In this document: piece by piece, positions 47,938 to 57,862 of the stretch | How the letters are laid out: the number at the start of each line of letters is the position of its first letter | Numbering within the stretch: the stretch's first letter is position 1 | Source: Nocardioides rotundus | Lineage (GTDB): Bacteria > Actinomycetota > Actinomycetes > Propionibacteriales > Nocardioidaceae | DNA: 64,000 nucleotides | Reading direction: 5' to 3' | Assembly (NCBI RefSeq): GCF_019931675.1 | Contig: NZ_CP082922.1 | Location: 1,054,001-1,118,000 of the forward strand | Notes under the pieces: generated by a model | Seen by the model: only the letters and a program-made list of their open reading frames with translations | What the model was told of the DNA's origin: nothing | The model's database searches: none | Translations under genes and position numbers: made by a program

Positions 47938-49703
47938 CCGCCACCGCTTCCCCGACCGTGAGCGGCGCACCGGCCGGTGAGCCGCAGAAGAAGCTCGGCG
48001 AGAACGTCGTCCGGCTGCTGACGACCACCGATCACAAGCTGATCGGCAAGATGTACCTCACCACGTCGTTCATCTGGTTCCTGGTCGGCGGTGTGATGGC
48101 GCTGATCATGCGCTCCGAGCTGGCCTTCCCGGGCAACCAGGTGGTCAACGACGAGACCTACAACCAGCTGTTCACGATGCACGGCACGATCATGCTGCTG
48201 CTGTTCGCGACGCCGCTGTTCTTCGGCTTCGCCAACGTGATCATGCCGCTGCAGATCGGCGCCCCCGACGTCGCGTTCCCGCGGCTGAACATGCTGTCCT
48301 ACTGGCTCTACCTGTTCGGCAGCATCATCGTGGTCTCGGGCTTCCTGACGCCCACCGGCGCCGCCGACTTCGGCTGGTTCGCCTACACCCCGCTCTCCGA
48401 CGCCGTGCGGTCCCCGGGCCTGGGCGGCGACCTGTGGATCATGGGCCTGTGGCTCGCCGGCCTCGGCACGATCCTCGGTGGCGTCAACTTCATCACCACG
48501 ATCATCTGCATGCGTGCGCCGGGCATGACCATGTTCCGGCTGCCGATCTTCGTGTGGAACACGCTGGTCACCAGCCTGCTGGTCATCATCATCTTCCCGA
48601 TCCTGGCGGCGGCGCTGCTCGCGCTGGAGGCGGACCGGCAGTTCGGCGCCAACGTGTTCGACACCAGCCACGGCGGCCCGATCCTGTGGCAGCACCTGTT
48701 CTGGTTCTTCGGCCACCCCGAGGTCTACGTGATCGCGCTGCCGTTCTTCGGCATCGTCACCGAGATCATCCCGGTGTTCAGCCGCAAGCCGATCTTCGGG
48801 TACGTCGGCCTGGTCGGCGCCACGTTGGGCATCGCGATGCTGTCGGTCGCGGTCTGGGCGCACCACATGTTCGTCACCGGGTCGGTGGACCTCGCGTTCT
48901 TCTCCGGCATGACGTTCCTGATCGCCGTACCGACCGGCGTGAAGTTCTTCAACTGGATCGGCACGATGTGGGGCGGATCCCTGTCCTTCGACACGCCGAT
49001 GCTGTGGACGATGGGCTTCTTGACCACGTTCCTCTTCGGCGGGCTGACCGGCGTCATCCTGGCCTCGCCGCCGCTGGACTTCCAGGTCTCGGACTCCTAC
49101 TTCGTGGTCGCGCACTTCCACTACGTCGTCTTCGGCACCGTGGTGTTCGCGATGTTCGCCGGGTTCTACTTCTGGTGGCCCAAGATGACCGGCCGGATGC
49201 TCAACGAGCGACTGGGCAAGCTGCACTTCTGGCTGCTGTTCTTCGGCTTCCACCTGACCTTCCTGGTCCAGCACTGGCTGGGCGTCGAGGGCATGCCGCG
49301 GCGCTACGCCGACTACCTGCCCGAGGACGGCTTCACCACGCTGAACCAGATCTCCACCGTGGGCTCGTTCCTGCTGGCCTTCTCCACGCTGCCGTTCTTC
49401 TACAACGTGTGGCTGAGCCGGCAGACCCCGCCGGTCGGCGTGGACGACCCGTGGGGCTGGGGCCGCTCGCTGGAGTGGGCGACGTCCTCCCCGCCGCCGC
49501 GCCACAACTTCCACACCCTGCCGCGGATCCGCTCGGAGTCGCCCGCCTTCGACCTGCACCACCCGGAGATCGCCGCGATGGAGATGGAGCAGAACGACGC
49601 CGCGAGGGAGGGCACCGCCGACGCCCCGGACATGCAGGGCCGTGAGGACGTCGTCGGAGGCCCCAGCACCCGCCGTACCGACGAGGACGAGGAGACCCGA
49701 TGA
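47934..49703 (+). CDS. ctaD: Cytochrome c oxidase subunit I
   Basis: 589 residues from GTG 47934, overlapping ctaC by 4 nt. Twelve membrane helices. Heme and CuB ligands are in [37 protein letters not shown] and [13 protein letters not shown]. The C-terminal ~70 residues are hydrophilic and cytoplasmic. It forms the aa3 catalytic core that reduces oxygen and pumps protons. Confidence 0.98.
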   Translation: MTATASPTVSGAPAGEPQKKLGENVVRLLTTTDHKLIGKMYLTTSFIWFLVGGVMALIMRSELAFPGNQVVNDETYNQLFTMHGTIMLLLFATPLFFGFANVIMPLQIGAPDVAFPRLNMLSYWLYLFGSIIVVSGFLTPTGAADFGWFAYTPLSDAVRSPGLGGDLWIMGLWLAGLGTILGGVNFITTIICMRAPGMTMFRLPIFVWNTLVTSLLVIIIFPILAAALLALEADRQFGANVFDTSHGGPILWQHLFWFFGHPEVYVIALPFFGIVTEIIPVFSRKPIFGYVGLVGATLGIAMLSVAVWAHHMFVTGSVDLAFFSGMTFLIAVPTGVKFFNWIGTMWGGSLSFDTPMLWTMGFLTTFLFGGLTGVILASPPLDFQVSDSYFVVAHFHYVVFGTVVFAMFAGFYFWWPKMTGRMLNERLGKLHFWLLFFGFHLTFLVQHWLGVEGMPRRYADYLPEDGFTTLNQISTVGSFLLAFSTLPFFYNVWLSRQTPPVGVDDPWGWGRSLEWATSSPPPRHNFHTLPRIRSESPAFDLHHPEIAAMEMEQNDAAREGTADAPDMQGREDVVGGPSTRRTDEDEETR

Positions 49704-50122
49704 AGATCGAGACCTGGATCTTCGGCGCCACCACGCTCTTCTTCGTGATCGTGACGCCGGGCTACTGGTTCGCCACGTCGGCGAACCTGCCCGATGGCGG
49801 GGACTGGACGGGCACGACCGCCCTGTTCATGACCATGCTGCTGGTCGGGATGATCACCTTCTACCTCGGCTTCCACGCCAAGAAGATGGACGAGGTGCGT
49901 CCGGAGGACGACAAGGAGGCCGAGGTCGCCGACGGCGCCGGCGAGCTGGGGTTCTTCCCGCCGTACTCCTGGTGGCCGCTGTGGTGCGCTCTGACCCTGG
50001 CGTTCATGACGTACGGCGTCGCCATCGGCGCCTGGTGGCTGTTCATCATCGGCTCCGGCGTCGGGCTGATCACCCTGAGCGGCTGGGTCTTCGAGTACTA
50101 CCGCGGCGAGCACGCGCACTGA
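49700..50122 (+). CDS. ctaF: Cytochrome c oxidase subunit IV (actinobacterial)
   Basis: 140 residues with four membrane helices: two N-terminal ([20 protein letters not shown] onward) and two after an acidic loop ([14 protein letters not shown]). It ends YYRGEHAH. It is a small structural subunit specific to actinobacterial aa3 oxidases. The ATG overlaps the ctaD stop. Confidence 0.95.
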   Translation: MKIETWIFGATTLFFVIVTPGYWFATSANLPDGGDWTGTTALFMTMLLVGMITFYLGFHAKKMDEVRPEDDKEAEVADGAGELGFFPPYSWWPLWCALTLAFMTYGVAIGAWWLFIIGSGVGLITLSGWVFEYYRGEHAH

Positions 50123-50138
50123 GTCACCGGTCGCTGTG

Positions 50139-50155
50139 CCCGCTCTGAGAGCGGG
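50139..50155 (+). terminator. Weak hairpin after ctaF
   Basis: CCCGCTC-TGA-GAGCGGG, a 7-bp stem 16 nt after the ctaF stop. Possible terminator of ctaCDF. Confidence 0.45.
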
Positions 50156-50284
50156 TTCCGGCGTGACCGGACACACGTGGGCGTCGACCGGACGGGTCTG
50201 CGGCGTTCCGTTACCCTGAACGAGGCTCGTCTTCGTCGTGTGTGCCCGGCACACGGGCGGGCTCGTCGAGGGGGAGTCGTCGTC

Positions 50285-51493
50285 ATGTTCGCTGAAGTCC
50301 GTGCGCGTCGGTGGGTCGCGGGCCTGGGGCTCGCCGCCCTGCCGCTGCTGGCCGCCTGCTCCGGTGCCGGCGCCCAGGACGGGCCCGGTGCTGACCGGCC
50401 CGCCGGCCAGGGCGCCTCGCCCTCCGCGGAGCCGGCGAAGGTCGAGCTGACCACCAACCTCGCGAAGCCGAGACAGGTGGCGGTCGACCAGGTCGTCGAG
50501 GTCGGCGCCCGCAACGGCACGCTCACCTCGGTGCAGGTGCGCACCGGCAAGGGCAGAAAGCTGGCCGGCGAGCTGGACGGCGAGACCTGGACCGCCACGG
50601 GCCGGCTCGAGCCGGGGACGACGTACCACGTCAAGGCGGTCGCCGAGCGCGGTGCCGACGGCCGCAGCATGCGCAGCGCCACCACGTTCCGCACCGCCGA
50701 CCTGAGCCTGGACGAGCAGACCTACGCCTCGGTCGCCCCGCTGCAGGGCGAGACCGTCGGCGTCGGCATGCCCGTCGTGGTGTCCTTCGACATCCCGGTG
50801 CAGAACAAGAAGGCCTTCGAGAAGCACATGAGCGTCACCAGCAGCCCGCAGCAGAAGGGCTCCTGGCACTGGATGAGCGACACCGAGGCGCACTGGCGGC
50901 CGGCGAAGTACTGGCAGCCCGGCACCGACGTGAGCGTCGACGTCGACGTGAACTCGGTCCCCGCCGGCAACGGGATCTATGGCCAGGAGAGCCGGAAGGT
51001 CGACTTCACCGTCGGCGACGCGGTGATCTCCAAGGTCGACATGGCCAGCCACCAGATGAAGACCTTCATCAACGGCGAGCTGGCGAAGACCACGCCGATC
51101 ACCACCGGCAAGCCCGGCTTCACCACGCGGTCGGGGGTGAAGGTGATCATGGAGAAGTTCGACTCCAAGCGGATGAACTCCGAGACCATCGGGATCGACC
51201 CCAGCAGCGCGGAGGGCTACGACCTCAACAACGTGCAGTGGGCCATGCGGGTCACCAGCTCGGGTGAGTTCCTGCACTCCGCCCCGTGGTCGGTCGGCTC
51301 CCAGGGCTATGCCAACGTCTCCCACGGCTGCACCGGCATGTCTCCGGAGAACGCCAAGTGGCTCTATGACCTCTCCAAGCGCGGCGACGTGGTGGAGTAC
51401 ACCGGCAGCGACCGGCCGATGACCGTGGACAACGGGTACGGCGACTGGAACCTGCCCTTCCAGGAGTACGCCGCGGGCTCCGCGCTCGGCTGA
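50285..51493 (+). CDS. L,D-transpeptidase lipoprotein (YkuD) with Ig-like domains
   Basis: 402 residues from ATG 50285, behind GAGGGGGAG. The lipobox LLAAC predicts lipidation at about Cys20. Two Ig-like domains (about 50-265) precede the YkuD catalytic domain with HSAPWSVGSQGYANVSHGCT and nucleophile Cys349. It makes 3-3 cross-links in peptidoglycan on the outer face, as mycobacterial LdtB-type proteins do. No operon partner is evident. Confidence 0.93.
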   Translation: MFAEVRARRWVAGLGLAALPLLAACSGAGAQDGPGADRPAGQGASPSAEPAKVELTTNLAKPRQVAVDQVVEVGARNGTLTSVQVRTGKGRKLAGELDGETWTATGRLEPGTTYHVKAVAERGADGRSMRSATTFRTADLSLDEQTYASVAPLQGETVGVGMPVVVSFDIPVQNKKAFEKHMSVTSSPQQKGSWHWMSDTEAHWRPAKYWQPGTDVSVDVDVNSVPAGNGIYGQESRKVDFTVGDAVISKVDMASHQMKTFINGELAKTTPITTGKPGFTTRSGVKVIMEKFDSKRMNSETIGIDPSSAEGYDLNNVQWAMRVTSSGEFLHSAPWSVGSQGYANVSHGCTGMSPENAKWLYDLSKRGDVVEYTGSDRPMTVDNGYGDWNLPFQEYAAGSALG

Positions 51494-51509
51494 CCCTCCG
51501 CGAGAGGGT
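51493..51509 (+). terminator. Small hairpin at the end of the L,D-transpeptidase gene
   Basis: ACCCTC-CGCGA-GAGGGT, a 6-bp stem that begins at the last base of the stop codon. Confidence 0.35.
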
Positions 51510-51526
51510 GCCCGCCGTACGGGCCC

Positions 51527-51808
51527 GACCCTCAGCGTGCCGACTGGAGGTTGCCGAGCCACGTGATCGGGGTCGTGGCGGGTGGCTGGGCTACCTCTCA
51601 TCGCGGGAGCGGGCCGTGCGGCTGTGGGGGCCGAGCTGATCGCCGTACCGGCCTTGACCTCCCGGGGCCTGGGGGCCGGCGCGGCTGATCGGTGGACCGT
51701 GTGGGTTCGGGGTCATCTGATGGCTTCAAACCCACACGGTCGGGTGTGGGGTGCGTCCGGCGACTCGGGCCTGACCCTCCGGGCGCCGACTGGAGGTAGC
51801 CGAGCCAC
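51527..51808. repeat. Noncoding region with a 36-bp direct repeat flanking a 13-bp dyad
   Basis: The 51494-51848 gap has no convincing gene. GACCCTC-N5-GCCGACTGGAGGT(T/A)GCCGAGCCAC occurs at 51527-51562 and 51773-51808. Between the copies a perfect dyad, GACCGTGTGGGTT (51695-51707) with its complement (51729-51741), could form a stem with a 21-nt loop. It lies between the convergent L,D-transpeptidase and qcrB genes. Confidence 0.65.
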
Positions 51809-51848
51809 ACGTCCGCGCTCGGGGCGGGAGAGGACGCCGGAAATGCCG

Positions 51849-51883
51849 GAGGCCCGCCCGGTCGCGGGGACCGGGCGGGCCTC
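51849..51883 (-). terminator. Terminator hairpin after qcrB
   Basis: GAGGCCCGCCCGGTC (51849-51863) pairs perfectly with 51869-51883 around a 5-nt loop, 18 nt beyond the qcrB stop on the minus strand. Being symmetrical it may also stop transcripts from the plus side. Confidence 0.85.
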
Positions 51884-51901
51884 AGGTGGAGCGCGAGAGC
51901 C

Positions 51902-53650
51902 TCAGTGCCGCAGGGGCTCGTCGTCGGTGTTGCGCAGCGAGTGGTCGTCGAACTCGTGACCACGGGCCGGGTGGTCGAGCCCGGACTGGAGCTCGGCCTC
52001 GTGCTCAGCGTGGTGCCGGGCCTCCTCGAGCTCGGCCCGCGTGGGCTTCTGCACGTTGTGGCCGAACATCCACTGCGACAACTTCGCCCGGACCCGCTGG
52101 GCGCGGGTGTCGGGAGCGGCCACACCGTTCTCGTCGGTGCCGGCCCCGATCTCCAGCACCTGGTCGCGGTCCCGCGCGGTGAGGGTGTAGGCCCGCTCCT
52201 CGCTGATCGGCAGGTGCCGCTCGGAGTAGGCGCCCTCGGGGGACCGCATGATGATGCCGGTCTCATACCCGTGCTCCAGCAGGTCGCGGTCGTGCCGCTG
52301 CAGCGAGATGCACCACCGGCGTACGGCGATGAACGCCATCACCGGCAGGACGAAGACCGCCACCCGCATGAAGTAGGTGATGTGGTTGAGGTTGAGGTTC
52401 AGCTGGGTGGCGAGGATGTCGTTGCCGCCGGCCATCCACAGCAGGCCGTACAGCGTCATCATCGCGACCAGGAACCCGGTGCGCGTAGGGGCGTTGCGGG
52501 GACGCTGGAGCAGGTGGTGCTCCCGCTTGTCACCGGTCACCCACGCCTCCAGGAACGGCCAGGCCAAGAACACGCCGAACATCACGACCGGGAAGATCTG
52601 ACCAGGGATCAGGATGTTCCAGGAGATGGTGACGCCGAAGATGTGCGTCTCCCAGCCCGGCATGATCCGCAGCAGGCCCTCCGCGATGCCCATGTACCAG
52701 TCCGGCTGCGAGCCGGCGGTCACCTTCGACGGGTCGTAGGGGCCGTACTTCCACACCGGGTTGATCGACATCAGGCCGCCCATCAGCGCGGTGATGCCGA
52801 AGATGATGAAGAAGAAGCCGCCCGCCTTCGCGGCGTAGACCGGGAGCAGCGGGAAGCCGACCACGTTCTTCTCGGTGCGGCCGGGGCCGGGCCACTGGGT
52901 GTGCTTGTGGTAGACGAGCAACAGCATGTGCGCGGTGATCAGCGCGAGCAGCAGGCCCGGGATCAGCAGCACGTGTGCGGTGTAGAGCCGGGGGATGATC
53001 GACTCGCCGGGGAACTCGCCGTCGAACATGAAGAACGACATGTACGAGCCGACCACCGGGGTCGCCTTCACCAGCCCGTCGGCGATCCGCAGGCCGGTGC
53101 CGGACAGCAGGTCGTCGGGCAGGGAGTAGCCGGCGAAGCCCTCCAGGATGCCCAGGAGGAGCAGCAGGCCGCCGATGACCCAGTTGAGCTCACGCGGCTT
53201 GCGGAACGCGCCGGTGGCGAAGACCCGGATCATGTGCACGAACATCGCGGCGATGAACAGCATCGCGGCCCAGTGGTGCATCTGGCGCATCAGCAAACCG
53301 CCGCGGATGTCGAAGGACAGCCGCAGGGTCGAGGCGTAGGCCTCGGACATGTGCACGCCGCGCAGCTGGTCGTAGCTGCCCTGGTACTCGATCTCGCCCA
53401 TGCTCGGCACGAACCACAGCGTGAGGAAGACACCGGTCAGCAGCAGGACCACGAAGCTCCACAGGGCGATCTCGCCCAGCATGAAGGACCAGTGGTCGGG
53501 GAAGACCTTGCGCAGCTGCTTCTTCATCGCCGTGCCCAGGCCCAGGCGCTCGTCGGCCCAGTTGGCGACCGCGCCCGCCTTGCCCGGCGGGGAGGCCGTG
53601 GCCGCGGAGTCGCGGTTGCTGCGGGCGACCTTGCTCGTGTCGATGCTCAT
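51902..53650 (-). CDS. qcrB: Cytochrome bc1 complex cytochrome b subunit
   Basis: 582 residues. The N-terminal part binds two b hemes: the paired His are in MRQMHHWAAMLFIAAMFVHM and in LYTAHVLLIPGLLLALITAH. The C-terminal extension (about 430-582) is hydrophilic and typical of actinobacterial QcrB. It oxidises menaquinol and is the target of Q203-type inhibitors in mycobacteria. The start overlaps the qcrA stop by 4 nt. Confidence 0.97.
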   Translation of the reverse strand: MSIDTSKVARSNRDSAATASPPGKAGAVANWADERLGLGTAMKKQLRKVFPDHWSFMLGEIALWSFVVLLLTGVFLTLWFVPSMGEIEYQGSYDQLRGVHMSEAYASTLRLSFDIRGGLLMRQMHHWAAMLFIAAMFVHMIRVFATGAFRKPRELNWVIGGLLLLLGILEGFAGYSLPDDLLSGTGLRIADGLVKATPVVGSYMSFFMFDGEFPGESIIPRLYTAHVLLIPGLLLALITAHMLLLVYHKHTQWPGPGRTEKNVVGFPLLPVYAAKAGGFFFIIFGITALMGGLMSINPVWKYGPYDPSKVTAGSQPDWYMGIAEGLLRIMPGWETHIFGVTISWNILIPGQIFPVVMFGVFLAWPFLEAWVTGDKREHHLLQRPRNAPTRTGFLVAMMTLYGLLWMAGGNDILATQLNLNLNHITYFMRVAVFVLPVMAFIAVRRWCISLQRHDRDLLEHGYETGIIMRSPEGAYSERHLPISEERAYTLTARDRDQVLEIGAGTDENGVAAPDTRAQRVRAKLSQWMFGHNVQKPTRAELEEARHHAEHEAELQSGLDHPARGHEFDDHSLRNTDDEPLRH

Positions 53651-54717
53651 TGCGAGTCACGCTCCCAGAAGCTGGGTCCTACCGGTTCACGGAAGTCGCT
53701 CTGGGCGACCAGGTAGCCCTCGTCGTCGATCGAGATGGGCAGCTGCGGAAGCGCCCGGGCCGCCGGTCCGAACACGACCTTCCCCTTGTCGGCCAGGTCG
53801 AAGGTCGACTGGTGGCACGGGCAGAGCAGGTTGTGGGTGGTCCGCTCGTAGAGCGAGATCGGGCAGCCCACGTGAGTGCACACCTTGGAGTAGACGACGA
53901 CGCCGTCGACCGCCCAGTTGCGGGTGGCCTCGGACATGTCCTCGGGCTCCATGCGTACGACGATCACGGCGGCCTTGGACTTCATCACCAGGACCTCGTG
54001 GCCGGACACCTCGGGGTAGCCGTTCTCCTCGGTGGGGTACATCGCCTCGGGCTCGGCGTTCACCAGGTCGCCGACCTGGAGGCCGGCGGCCAGGATCGGG
54101 GTGCCGACGGCGTCGCGGACCACGCGCATCCCCTTGCGCCACACGGTCTTCTCCAGGCCGCCGTACTCCTCCTCGACCTCCTCGGAGAAGGGGAGCGGGC
54201 CGAGGTCGCGCAGCATGATGATCGGGGTGATGCTGAACAGCCCGATGGCTCCGAGCATCGAGTAGAGGATCATCGGGCGCCGGCCCAGGCCGGCCTCGTC
54301 GGCGCCGGCGGCCAGCGCCTTCAGCGACGTCTCGCGGTCCTCCGGCGGGGACGCAGCCGGGTGCCGCATCTCGACGATCTCCTGGTCGCCGACCAGCTTG
54401 CGGGCCCACTGGATGACGCCGATGCCGATGAAGAGCAGGCACAGGCCCATGAAGCCGCCCAGGGCGACGGTCGAGGCGCCCAGCCCCAGGACGGTGTCCC
54501 AGTTGTCGCCGATGTCGAGGGTGAAGTAGGAGACGACGAACAGGACCGCGCAGACCATCGAGGCCACGAAGAACGCGGTGACCTGCCGCTCGGCCCGCTT
54601 CTCGGCCTTCTCGTCGACGTCGGTGGGGCGCCACTGGTGCTCGGGTAGCCCCGGATCGGCGATCGGGTCCGCCTCCAGCTCCGAGGAGGACTCGGAGCGG
54701 TGATCGAGAGTGCTCAC
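53647..54717 (-). CDS. qcrA: Rieske iron-sulfur subunit of the bc1 complex
   Basis: 356 residues from GTG 54717, which overlaps the qcrC stop (GTGA). Three membrane helices lie in the N-terminal half (the actinobacterial form; mitochondrial Rieske has one). The 2Fe-2S cluster motifs are CTHVGCP and CPCHQSTFDL, with the disulfide cysteines included. It moves electrons from menaquinol to QcrC. Confidence 0.96.
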   Translation of the reverse strand: MSTLDHRSESSSELEADPIADPGLPEHQWRPTDVDEKAEKRAERQVTAFFVASMVCAVLFVVSYFTLDIGDNWDTVLGLGASTVALGGFMGLCLLFIGIGVIQWARKLVGDQEIVEMRHPAASPPEDRETSLKALAAGADEAGLGRRPMILYSMLGAIGLFSITPIIMLRDLGPLPFSEEVEEEYGGLEKTVWRKGMRVVRDAVGTPILAAGLQVGDLVNAEPEAMYPTEENGYPEVSGHEVLVMKSKAAVIVVRMEPEDMSEATRNWAVDGVVVYSKVCTHVGCPISLYERTTHNLLCPCHQSTFDLADKGKVVFGPAARALPQLPISIDDEGYLVAQSDFREPVGPSFWERDSQ

Positions 54718-55589
54718 GCGCTCACCTTCTTCTTCTTGCTGGAGCGGGTCGTGTGCGCCGCGATCCACACCGCGAACGCGATGGCGCCGCCGATGCCGAC
54801 CACCCAGGCGAACATACCCTCACTGACCGGGCCGAGGCCGCCGAGCTGGAAGCCGCCGTAGCCGGGGTTGTTGCCGATGGACTTCAGGTAGGCGACGACG
54901 TCGCGCTTCTCCTCCGGCGTCAGGTTGCCGTTGGAGAAGGACGGCATGTTCGACGGGCCGGTCAGCATCGCCTCGTAGATGTACTTCGCCTCGGTGTTGC
55001 GCAGACTCGGCGCCTCACCGCCCTGTGGCATCGCGCCGCCGGAGCCCTCGAAGTTGTGACAGGCCGAGCAGTTGGACAAGAAGATCTCCCCGCCACGGGT
55101 GATCGCCTCCTGCCGCTCGGAGTCGGTGAGGTCGGTCGGCAGCGTGTACTCCGTCTCGTCGGGTACGGCGGGGCCGGGGCCGAGCGAGGCGACGTACGCC
55201 GCCAGGGCGTCGATCTCCTCCTGGGTGTAGACGACCCGCTTCGCCGGGGCCTGCGCGCCCGGCTGGGCCATCGGCATCCGCCCGGTGCCGACCTGGAAGT
55301 CGACCGCGGCGGCGCCCACGCCGACCAGCGAGGGGCCGAGCTGCTTGCCGTTGACCGTCGGCACGCCCTCGCCGTTCTGGCCGTGGCAGAACGAGCAGCC
55401 CACCAAGAACAGCTCGCGGCCCTTGGCCACCTGCTCGGTGTCGGAGGGGGTGTTCTTCGCCTGGCTCGGCGAGATCAGCGTGGCCAGGCCGCCCATGGTC
55501 AGCAGACCGAGCAGGAGCACCACCAGGCCGGCGGCCGTGCTGCGCCGGTGACGGGAGATCTGTCCGGCGGTTCGGTTCAGGAAACGCAC
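54714..55589 (-). CDS. qcrC: Diheme cytochrome c subunit of the bc1 complex
   Basis: 291 residues from GTG 55589, behind GAGAGGCAACAAG. An N-terminal signal anchor (AAGLVVLLLGLLTMGGLATL) precedes two c-type domains with CSFCH (65-69) and CSACH (174-178). A C-terminal helix (about 262-280) anchors the protein. Fused diheme QcrC replaces soluble cytochrome c in actinobacterial bcc-aa3 supercomplexes. Confidence 0.97.
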   Translation of the reverse strand: MRFLNRTAGQISRHRRSTAAGLVVLLLGLLTMGGLATLISPSQAKNTPSDTEQVAKGRELFLVGCSFCHGQNGEGVPTVNGKQLGPSLVGVGAAAVDFQVGTGRMPMAQPGAQAPAKRVVYTQEEIDALAAYVASLGPGPAVPDETEYTLPTDLTDSERQEAITRGGEIFLSNCSACHNFEGSGGAMPQGGEAPSLRNTEAKYIYEAMLTGPSNMPSFSNGNLTPEEKRDVVAYLKSIGNNPGYGGFQLGGLGPVSEGMFAWVVGIGGAIAFAVWIAAHTTRSSKKKKVSA

Positions 55590-55615
55590 CTTGTTGCCTC
55601 TCGGGGGTCGGGAGC

Positions 55616-56224
55616 TCACTGGATGAGGTAGATCGTGGCGAAGAGCCCGACCCACACGACGTCGACGAAGTGCCAGTAGTAGGACACCACGATCGCCGTC
55701 ACGGCCTGCTCGTGGGTGAAGCGCTTGGCCAGGTAGGTCCGGCCGAGCACGAAGAGGAAGGCGATCAGGCCGCCCGTCACGTGGATCCCGTGGAAGCCGG
55801 TGGCCAGGTAGAACATGGAGCCGTAGGCCGAGCTGGACAGGGTCAGGCCCTCGTGCACCAGCTCGACGTACTCGAACGCCTGGCCGCCGATGAAGATGGC
55901 GCCCATGACGTAGGTGATGATGAACCAGCGGCGCAGCCCCTTCACGTCCCCGCGCTCGGCGGCGAACACGCCCATCTGACAGGTCACCGAGGACAGCACC
56001 AGGATGACGGTGTTGGCGGTGGCGAAGGGCACGTTGAGGAGCTCGGTCTCCTGCGCCCACAGCTCCGGGCTCACCGACCGGATGGTGAAGTAGGCGGCGA
56101 ACAGGGCGGCGAAGAACATCAGCTCGCTGGAGAGCCAGATGATCGTGCCGACGCTGACCATGCTCGGCCGGTCGTGATGACCGTGGAGCCGGGAGGCGGG
56201 GATCGAGGACGCAGTGGTTGCCAC
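55616..56224 (-). CDS. ctaE: Cytochrome c oxidase subunit III
   Basis: 202 residues from GTG 56224. Five membrane helices, with [17 protein letters not shown], the Glu of [10 protein letters not shown] and [14 protein letters not shown] as subunit III signatures. The first gene of ctaE-qcrCAB, as in mycobacteria. CATAAT lies 7 nt before the GTG, so the operon mRNA is probably leaderless. Confidence 0.96.
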   Translation of the reverse strand: MATTASSIPASRLHGHHDRPSMVSVGTIIWLSSELMFFAALFAAYFTIRSVSPELWAQETELLNVPFATANTVILVLSSVTCQMGVFAAERGDVKGLRRWFIITYVMGAIFIGGQAFEYVELVHEGLTLSSSAYGSMFYLATGFHGIHVTGGLIAFLFVLGRTYLAKRFTHEQAVTAIVVSYYWHFVDVVWVGLFATIYLIQ

Positions 56225-56231
56225 GCACCGG

Positions 56232-56237
56232 ATTATG
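56232..56237 (-). promoter_or_regulatory. -10 box CATAAT (minus strand), leaderless start of ctaE-qcrCAB
   Basis: The best match to the TATAAT consensus among the -10 boxes noted here; it ends 7 nt before the ctaE GTG. Confidence 0.65.
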
Positions 56238-56357
56238 CCGGTTCCCGAGGCAGAGAGCACCCCGACCCCCTGATGGGCCGTGGTCAGATGGTTCACACCG
56301 CGTCCGGTACGGCGCCGCGCGTCCGCACGCACCGCTCCGGGCGGCGCGCGCGACCGC

Positions 56358-56363
56358 TACGAT
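56358..56363 (+). promoter_or_regulatory. -10 box TACGAT, leaderless start of the 56371 gene
   Basis: TACGAT ends 7 nt before the GTG at 56371; no ribosome site is present. Confidence 0.65.
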
Positions 56364-56370
56364 CGCTCCC

Positions 56371-56787
56371 GTGACTGACCAGAAGGCCGCCCCGCTGAAG
56401 GTGCTCGTCTACAGCGACGACGTCAACACGCGCCAGCAGGTGATCCTGGCGCTGGGCCGCCGGCCGCACCCGGACCTGCCCGAGGTGGAGTACGTCGAGG
56501 TGGCCACCGAGCCGGTCGTCATCCAGAACATGGACGCCGGCGGCATCGACCTGGCGATCCTGGACGGCGAGGCCGTTCCCGCGGGCGGCATGGGCATCGC
56601 CAAGCAGCTCAAGGACGAGATCTACGACTGCCCGCCGATCCTGGTGCTCACCGGCCGTCCCCAAGACGACTGGCTGGCCACCTGGTCGCGGGCCGAGGCG
56701 GCGGTGCCGCACCCGCTCGACCCGCTGGCCCTCGCCGAGGCGGTCACCGGCCTGCTGCGCCGGCAGTCGCCCGCGCGCAGCTCGTGA
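56371..56787 (+). CDS. Receiver-like domain protein, probably degenerate
   Basis: 138 residues from GTG 56371; a single CheY-like fold. The acidic pair Asp16-Asp17 (VYSDDVNT), a candidate phosphoacceptor Asp65 ([10 protein letters not shown]) and Thr94 (LVLTGRP) are present. The invariant Lys of strand 5 is replaced (AVPHPLDP, His114). There is no output domain. Phosphorylation-dependent signalling is therefore doubtful. It is divergent from ctaE-qcrCAB and followed by trpD 22 nt later. Confidence 0.75.
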   Translation: MTDQKAAPLKVLVYSDDVNTRQQVILALGRRPHPDLPEVEYVEVATEPVVIQNMDAGGIDLAILDGEAVPAGGMGIAKQLKDEIYDCPPILVLTGRPQDDWLATWSRAEAAVPHPLDPLALAEAVTGLLRRQSPARSS

Positions 56788-56809
56788 GGGCCCTCGGACG
56801 GGGCACGCC

Positions 56810-57841
56810 ATGAGCCGGCACACCTGGCCCGACGTCCTCAGCACCCTGGTCGCAGGACAGGACCTGTCCGCGGACGAGGCCGCCTGGGCGATGGCGGAGG
56901 TCCTCGCGGGCAACGCCACGCCGGTGCAGGTGGCGGGCTTCGCGGTCGCATTGCGCGCCAAGGGGGAGACGGTCGCCGAGATCGGCGGCCTGGCCGACGC
57001 GATGCTGGACGCCGGCACGCCCCTCCCGGTCGAGGGGCGGGTGCTCGACATCGTCGGCACCGGCGGGGACCGGTCGATGTCGGTCAACATCTCCACCATG
57101 TCGGCGATCGTCGCCGCCGGCGCCGGCGCGCGGGTGGTCAAGCACGGCAACCGCTCGGCCTCGTCGAAGTCCGGCAGCGCCGACGTGCTGGAGGAGCTCG
57201 GCATCCAGCTGGACCTGCCGGCCCGGCGGGTCCGCGAGCTCGTGGACGAGGCCGGCATCACCTTCTGCTTCGCCGCGGCCTTCCACCCCGCGATGCGGCA
57301 CGCCGCCGGCCCGCGGCGCGAGCTGGGCATCGCCACCTCGTTCAACCTGCTGGGCCCGCTGACCAACCCGGCCCGCCCCGCGGCCCAGGCGATCGGCTGC
57401 GCCGACCCGCGCACCGCCCCCATCATGGCCGGCGTGTTCGCCGGGCGCGGGGTGGACGCCTGGGTCTTCCGCGGCGACGACGGGCTCGACGAGCTCACCA
57501 TCGCGACCACCTCCACGGTGTGGACCGTGCACGAGGGGCGGATCGAGGAGCAGGTGGTCGACCCGACCGACCTCGGGCTGCCCCGGGGGCGGGTGGAGGA
57601 CCTGCGCGGCGGCGACCCGGCCTTCAACGCCGACGTCGCGCGGCGGCTGCTGGCCGGGGAGACCGGGCCGGTGCGGGACGCCGTACTCCTCAACGCGGGA
57701 GCCGCCCTGGCGGTGTACGACGGCGGCGAGGGCACCCTGCAGGAGCGGCTGGGCGCGGGGATCGCCCGGGCCGCCGATGCGATCGACAGCGGTGCGGCCG
57801 CGGCCGCGCTCGAGCGCTGGGTGGCGGCCAGCAACCGCTGA
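56810..57841 (+). CDS. trpD: Anthranilate phosphoribosyltransferase
   Basis: 343 residues; second step of tryptophan synthesis, joining anthranilate to PRPP. The PRPP loop [20 protein letters not shown] starts near residue 83, and [19 protein letters not shown] follows. It is isolated from other trp genes, as is common in actinobacteria, and lies next to the bc1-oxidase cluster as in M. tuberculosis (Rv2192c). Confidence 0.96.
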   Translation: MSRHTWPDVLSTLVAGQDLSADEAAWAMAEVLAGNATPVQVAGFAVALRAKGETVAEIGGLADAMLDAGTPLPVEGRVLDIVGTGGDRSMSVNISTMSAIVAAGAGARVVKHGNRSASSKSGSADVLEELGIQLDLPARRVRELVDEAGITFCFAAAFHPAMRHAAGPRRELGIATSFNLLGPLTNPARPAAQAIGCADPRTAPIMAGVFAGRGVDAWVFRGDDGLDELTIATTSTVWTVHEGRIEEQVVDPTDLGLPRGRVEDLRGGDPAFNADVARRLLAGETGPVRDAVLLNAGAALAVYDGGEGTLQERLGAGIARAADAIDSGAAAAALERWVAASNR

Positions 57842-57862
57842 GCCCGTCAGGGGGCCCGGCGC

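Noticed and set aside
51582..51959. A 125-codon plus-strand frame between the L,D-transpeptidase and qcrB genes
   Set aside because: It overlaps the dyad, direct repeat and terminator and runs into qcrB; no ribosome site or homology.
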